Below, in pieces: positions 60,516-64,000 of a stretch of DNA of 64,000 bases; the first letter of the stretch is position 1, and each line of letters begins with the position of its first letter. The notes below the pieces were generated by a model, which was given only the letters and a program-made list of their open reading frames with translations, did no database searches and had not been told where the DNA came from. Source of the stretch: UBA2377 sp964525935 (GTDB taxonomy: Bacteria; Verrucomicrobiota; Verrucomicrobiia; Opitutales; Opitutaceae); the NCBI GenBank assembly GCA_964525935.1, contig CAZGJZ010000005.1, forward strand, positions 297,996 to 361,995, read 5' to 3'. Made by a program: the position numbers and the translations under genes.

Positions 60516-61055
60516 TCATTGCGGGACACAGGCGCGGTAGTGACCGGCGGCTTCGCCCCAGACGCAGAACTCGAAGCGGACGCCGGCGTTTTCGTAGATG
60601 AGTGTCGTGCTGGTGTGTTCACGGCCGAGTGAGATGACGCCGCTGCCCTTGGGGCGGTGGCTCTTCTGGACCTTGCCGGGACCGAGGATTTGCGCGACCT
60701 CATCCTCGCTGGCGCCGGATTGCACGATGGTCTGGTCGCCGGCCTTCATACTGGAACCCATCACATCGGTCACGCGTCCGGCCTTGTCGAAGCTGACGGC
60801 GATTTCACGCGGACCCCAGCGCGCGAAGCGCTGGCCGTAGGATTCGCAGAGGTCGCGCGGCTCGCCGAGGAGACGTTTCACTTCGTCGAAAGTCTGACCG
60901 GGCCTCACGCCGTCAATGGTCCACGGTGCAGTGCCGGTGTAGCGGGCTTGGGTGGGGAAGGAGGCGTCGGTGGCCTCGCGATAGCAGGCGGGCAACGCGA
61001 GGAGAGCGGCGCTGGCGGCAAACAAAAGCACGGAAGTAAAGCGCGTGAGTTTCAC
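60516..61055 (-). CDS. Lipoprotein with BamE/SmpA-like repeats
   Basis: 179 residues, GTG start at 61055. Signal peptide with lipobox (LALPAC, Cys about 24). Two BamE/SmpA-like units follow: PWTIDGVRPGQTFDEVKRLLGEP, DLCESYGQRFARWG and GASEDEVAQILGPGK. These folds form small outer-membrane lipoproteins. Function is unknown; BamE itself is usually shorter. It is divergent from the DUF488 gene. Confidence 0.75.
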   Translation of the reverse strand: MKLTRFTSVLLFAASAALLALPACYREATDASFPTQARYTGTAPWTIDGVRPGQTFDEVKRLLGEPRDLCESYGQRFARWGPREIAVSFDKAGRVTDVMGSSMKAGDQTIVQSGASEDEVAQILGPGKVQKSHRPKGSGVISLGREHTSTTLIYENAGVRFEFCVWGEAAGHYRACVPQ

Positions 61056-61151
61056 CGACAGGTGAGCGTGATCGATTGGTGGGACGCGGCGAGGGCAAAC
61101 CGGCGGACGGCGGAGTTGCCCTCGCGGGGGTTCTTGGTGAAATGCCAGGCC

Positions 61152-61544
61152 ATGCTGAAGACCAAATCAGTGCACACGCCGAGCGATCCGGAAGACGGGC
61201 TGCGGATCCTGGCCGCGCGGTTTCGCGGACGCGGTCTGCCGACGGATCGCTACGACGTATGGATGGCGAATCTCGGTCCGAGCGAGCGATTGCTGAAAGC
61301 GATGCTGGCCGGAAAGATCACGTGGCGGGCGTTTGCCAAAAAATACCGTGAGGAGCTGTTTGCACCGGCGGCGACCGATGCGGGCAATGCGACGATCAAG
61401 AATCACGGACAGAAATTTACGCTCCGGCTGGTCGCGAAGCTGGCGACCAGGGGCAACGTCACGCTGCTGTGTCACTGTGCGGAAGAGACGAAGGAGTGTC
61501 ACCGGTTCCTCTTGCGCGAGCTGATCGAGCGGGAATGCCAGTGA
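61152..61544 (+). CDS. DUF488 family protein
   Basis: 130 residues from ATG 61152 (MLKTKSVHTPSDPED). The frame is open far upstream, but that part is antisense to the lipoprotein. Family features: RFRGRGLPTDRYDVWMANLGPS, and near the end TLLCHCAEETKECHRFLLRELI, the typical DUF488 CxxExxxxCHR motif with Cys and His. Function unresolved, although DNA- or metal-related roles have been suggested for relatives. Confidence 0.85.
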   Translation: MLKTKSVHTPSDPEDGLRILAARFRGRGLPTDRYDVWMANLGPSERLLKAMLAGKITWRAFAKKYREELFAPAATDAGNATIKNHGQKFTLRLVAKLATRGNVTLLCHCAEETKECHRFLLRELIERECQ

Positions 61545-61888
61545 AGCGAGTCAGGTCCGGCGCGGCTTATCGGGCGCCGAAGGTTGGCAGGACAAATGTG
61601 CGGGGCAGGCCGGGCGAGGAGGAAGCAATCGCCATCGTTGTAGGCGAGACGGAAGCGACACTCGAGATGGCCGATCGTGCGTTCGCGCACCTCGGTGGGC
61701 TCGTGTTGAAAGCTGGGCATCGACCAGCCGTGTTGAGATCCCAGCGCTGGTAGAAGGATAGCACGGTGACACCGGCTTGGTCGAACCAGGCATCAAGTGG
61801 ATCGCCGGTGGCGAGAGCGTAGAAGCCTTCACCGGTGTTGAGCGCACGAGGGCTGTGTCGCGAAAAAAGGCGCGGTGGAAAATGCCAT
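61545..61888 (-). pseudogene. Frameshifted protein remnant
   Basis: Three minus-strand frames carry pieces of what looks like one protein. MAFSTAPFF (from ATG 61888) ends at a T6 run (61863-61868 on the plus strand as A6), then RHSPRALNTGEGFYALATGD and DAWFDQAGVTVLSFYQRWDLNT follow in another frame, and MPSFQHEPTEVRERTIGHLE then LAYNDGDCFLLARPAPHI in a third. Codon third positions are GC-rich in each piece, as in real genes here. Two frameshifts would restore one frame. I recognise no family. Assembly error is the alternative. Confidence 0.45.
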
Positions 61889-61949
61889 GCGATGAGACGG
61901 AATTTCGAGCTTTGCGCTTTCCGGGGAATTTTGTGCTCATGCGACCGCC

Positions 61950-62630
61950 ATGCTGTCGGTCACCCAACTGAAAAAATCATTCATCACGCCGGAAGGTGGC
62001 CGGACGACCGTGGTGCAGGTGGCGCACTTCGAGGTCGCGCCGGGCAGCCAGGTGGCGTTGCGCGGCGAGAGCGGTTCGGGCAAGACGACATTTCTTCACC
62101 TGATCGCAGGGATCCTCGCCGCCGATAGCGGCCGGATCGTGATCAACGGCTCGGAAATGACGGCGTTGAGCGAGTCGCGTCGTGACCGGTTGCGCGCGAG
62201 CAAGATCGGTTACATTTTCCAGACCTTCAATCTGCTGCAGGGCTATACGGTGCTGGAAAATGTGATGCTCGGGATGAGTTTCAGTCCGCAGGGCGCAGAC
62301 CGAAAGCACGCGCGCGAGATGCTAAGCCGGGTCGGTCTCGGCCACCGGCTGGATCATTTTCCACGGCAACTTTCGACAGGACAGCAGCAGCGGGTGGCGG
62401 TGGCGCGCGCGCTGGCGAATCAACCGAAGCTGGTGCTGGCGGATGAGCCGACGGGCAATCTCGACCGGCGGCACGCCGCGGAGGCACTTACGCTGATCCG
62501 CGAGGTTTGCCGGGAGCACGAGGCAGCGCTGTTGCTGGTGAGCCACGACGAGGCGGCGCTAGGGCAGTTCGGCGCCACGCAGGATTTTGCGGCAATCAAC
62601 CTGACGCCGAAAGCGGAGGCAAAACCGTGA
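61950..62630 (+). CDS. ABC transporter ATPase (MacB/LolD-like)
   Basis: 226 residues. Walker A GESGSGKTTFLH (about 39-50), Q-loop FQTFNLLQGYT, signature LSTGQQQRVAVARAL (about 142-156), Walker B LVLADEPTGNLD and the H-loop SHDE. The MacB/LolD/FtsE family drives mechanotransmission or lipoprotein release rather than classical import. Its stop overlaps the GTG of the permease gene, so the pair is coupled. Confidence 0.93.
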   Translation: MLSVTQLKKSFITPEGGRTTVVQVAHFEVAPGSQVALRGESGSGKTTFLHLIAGILAADSGRIVINGSEMTALSESRRDRLRASKIGYIFQTFNLLQGYTVLENVMLGMSFSPQGADRKHAREMLSRVGLGHRLDHFPRQLSTGQQQRVAVARALANQPKLVLADEPTGNLDRRHAAEALTLIREVCREHEAALLLVSHDEAALGQFGATQDFAAINLTPKAEAKP

Positions 62631-63832
62631 CGCTGCCGCTGATCATCTACCGTTCCTTGCGACAGCACGCGTTGTCCACGGTCGTGACGGCCGGCAGCAT
62701 CGCACTCGCTTGCGGGCTCCTCATGTGCGTGTGGATGGTGAAGACCGAGTCGCAGGCGGCGTTCATGGCGACGAACACGGGATTCGACGCCGTGCTCGGG
62801 GCGCGCGGCTCGAAGCTGCAGTTGGTGCTCAATGCGATTTTTCACCTGGAGGCCTCGCCGGGGAATCTGGCGTGGGCGGATTACGAGGCGATCCGGCAGA
62901 ACCGGGCGGTGAAGACGGCCCTGCCAATTGCGGTGGGTGACAACCTGCGCGGCTACCGGATCGTCGGCACGCTGCCGGAGCTGTTCATGTCGGTGGAATA
63001 TGTCCCCGGAAAAAAATTCGCGGTGCAGGGCAACGGCCGGGTTTTTGCCACGGGCACACGCGAGGCGGTGGTGGGGAGTTTCACCGCGGAACGACTGGGG
63101 TTGAAGGCAGGCGACACGTTTCACCCGTTTCACGGCCTGGTGTTTGACGAAAAACTCCAGCATGCGGAAACCTACACGGTGACGGGAGTGCTGGCGCCGA
63201 CCAATACGCCGGCGGACCGCGTGATCTGGATTCCGCTGGCGGGGGTGCAGACGATGAGCGGACACGATCCGCGCGCGGCGACGGAAATCAGCGCGGTGTT
63301 GTTGCAACTGCAGGCTCCGTCGGCGGGCTTCATGCTCGACATGATGTATAACCGCCAGGGCAACCGGTTGACGCTGGCCTATCCGGTGGGCGCGATCATC
63401 GCGGAATTGTTTCAGAAAATCGCCTGGTTCGATCGGGTGCTGGCGTTGGTCGCCTACCTCGTGGCGCTGGTGGCGGCGGCGAGCGTGCTGGCGAGCATCT
63501 ATAATTCGATGAGTGCGCGGCGGCGCGATATTGCGATCCTGCGGGCGTTGGGCGCGCGACGGCGGATGATCTTTGGTGCGGTGGTCGGGGAGGCCGCCGC
63601 GGTCGGCACGCTCGGTGCGATCATGGGGTTCGTGGTTTATTTTATTCTGCTCGCGAGCGTGGCTGAGATGATCCGGAGCCAGACCGGCGTGGTATTGAAT
63701 GTCACCGCCGGACACGCGGTATTGTGGATGGCCCCGCTGGGCATGATCGCGCTCTGCGCGTTGGGCGGAGTGGTGCCGGCAATCAAGGCCTATCGCACCC
63801 CGGTCGCAGAGACGCTGGCGCCGGAATCGTGA
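62627..63832 (+). CDS. ABC permease with FtsX-like domain (MacB/LolC-like)
   Basis: 401 residues from GTG 62627, with AAGCGGAGG upstream. One N-terminal membrane helix (about 17-38), a long periplasmic domain (about 40-265) and three C-terminal helices with the FtsX pattern (MSARRRDIAILRALGARRRMIFGAVVGEAA). It is coupled to the ATPase by a four-base overlap and acts with it in the inner membrane. Whether it exports a peptide, a drug or lipoproteins is unknown; no MacA or outer-membrane factor follows in the window. Confidence 0.9.
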   Translation: MTLPLIIYRSLRQHALSTVVTAGSIALACGLLMCVWMVKTESQAAFMATNTGFDAVLGARGSKLQLVLNAIFHLEASPGNLAWADYEAIRQNRAVKTALPIAVGDNLRGYRIVGTLPELFMSVEYVPGKKFAVQGNGRVFATGTREAVVGSFTAERLGLKAGDTFHPFHGLVFDEKLQHAETYTVTGVLAPTNTPADRVIWIPLAGVQTMSGHDPRAATEISAVLLQLQAPSAGFMLDMMYNRQGNRLTLAYPVGAIIAELFQKIAWFDRVLALVAYLVALVAAASVLASIYNSMSARRRDIAILRALGARRRMIFGAVVGEAAAVGTLGAIMGFVVYFILLASVAEMIRSQTGVVLNVTAGHAVLWMAPLGMIALCALGGVVPAIKAYRTPVAETLAPES

Positions 63833-63924
63833 GGCGAGCATAAAAGCCCGGAGTCTTGCTGGACTTCGCTTAGTGCGGGCGCTGACAGCGTTGCGAGTGC
63901 AGCCACGCAACCCCCCGCGCGCGT

Positions 63925-63964
63925 CAAAAAAGAAAAGGGCGGCCCCCGCGAGGAGGCCGCCCTT
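63925..63964 (-). terminator. Minus-strand terminator near the right edge
   Basis: AAGGGCGGCC/GGCCGCCCTT with a ten-base loop (63935-63964). On the minus strand it is followed by TTCTTTTTTG (63934-63925), so it ends a gene that enters from the right. Confidence 0.75.
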
Positions 63965-63968
63965 GAGA

Positions 63969-64000
63969 TTAGGCGCTGATTAGGTCAGCAACCCGCTTAG
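63969..64000 (-). CDS. C-terminal end of an unknown gene (partial)
   Basis: A minus-strand frame from the right edge ends in KRVADLISA and stop TAA (63969-63971), just ahead of the terminator at 63925. Only ten codons are visible, so no identity can be given. Confidence 0.45.
   Translation of the reverse strand, partial: KRVADLISA

Overview
High-GC bacterial chromosomal DNA. Several traits point to a Gram-negative heterotroph of the Verrucomicrobiota, most likely Opitutaceae; this assignment is inference and no rRNA is present. The traits are outer-membrane TonB receptors with a VIKLTPFSV/VVKLSPFEV-type segment after the signal peptide, many lipoproteins, YXWGXW-repeat proteins, a DUF4380 protein beside a heparinase-like lyase, and intergenic CACGGA-type repeats. 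No tRNA, rRNA, CRISPR array, transposase or phage gene was found.

Layout. 1-4662 (minus): type IV pilus or pseudopilus cluster with PilV/PilW/PilX-like minor pilins, PilM and a truncated PilN; the PilX-like protein carries four chitin-binding-like repeats. 4834-8714: flavin reductase, thiolase and acyl-CoA synthetase. 8706-11876: divergent DUF4380 protein and heparinase II/III-like lyase. 12076-18782: two paralogous TonB-dependent receptors followed by an ECF sigma factor and a FecR-like anti-sigma factor; two near-identical promoter-like elements precede receptor 1 and the sigma gene. 18793-21119: PhyH oxygenase, AraC regulator, methyltransferase. 21224-26297: DUF2339/DUF3999 membrane pair. 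26726-30133: two MDR dehydrogenases, a TIMP/NTR-like secreted protein and 3-hydroxybutyrate dehydrogenase. 30296-34756: family 9 glycosyltransferase plus PfkB kinase, a glycoside-hydrolase-like protein plus YbaY lipoprotein, and apt. 36009-38775: a bufferin-type RiPP operon made of a Cys-hexad-repeat precursor, an MNIO (DUF692) enzyme, a DUF2063 partner and DoxX.

38785-40926: GYF-domain membrane protein and RsgA. 41354-46905: an envelope-lipoprotein cluster ending in YcfL and LpoB homologues. 47069-49346: PhyH, glycine-zipper lipoprotein, YhbY, RsuA-type pseudouridine synthase. 49456-53778: esterase, a protein with a triplicated unknown domain, asnS. 53944-56454: two YXWGXW paralogues around an MFS transporter. 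56539-61544: VOC protein, OPT transporter, SDR plus TetR with matching operator candidates, lipoprotein, DUF488. 61545-63832: a frameshifted gene remnant, then a MacB/LolCDE-like ABC pair.

The most interesting systems are the bufferin-type copper/RiPP operon, the sigma/FecR/receptor module with its twin promoter motif, and a palindromic repeat family that is read in one fixed frame inside several protein-coding genes.
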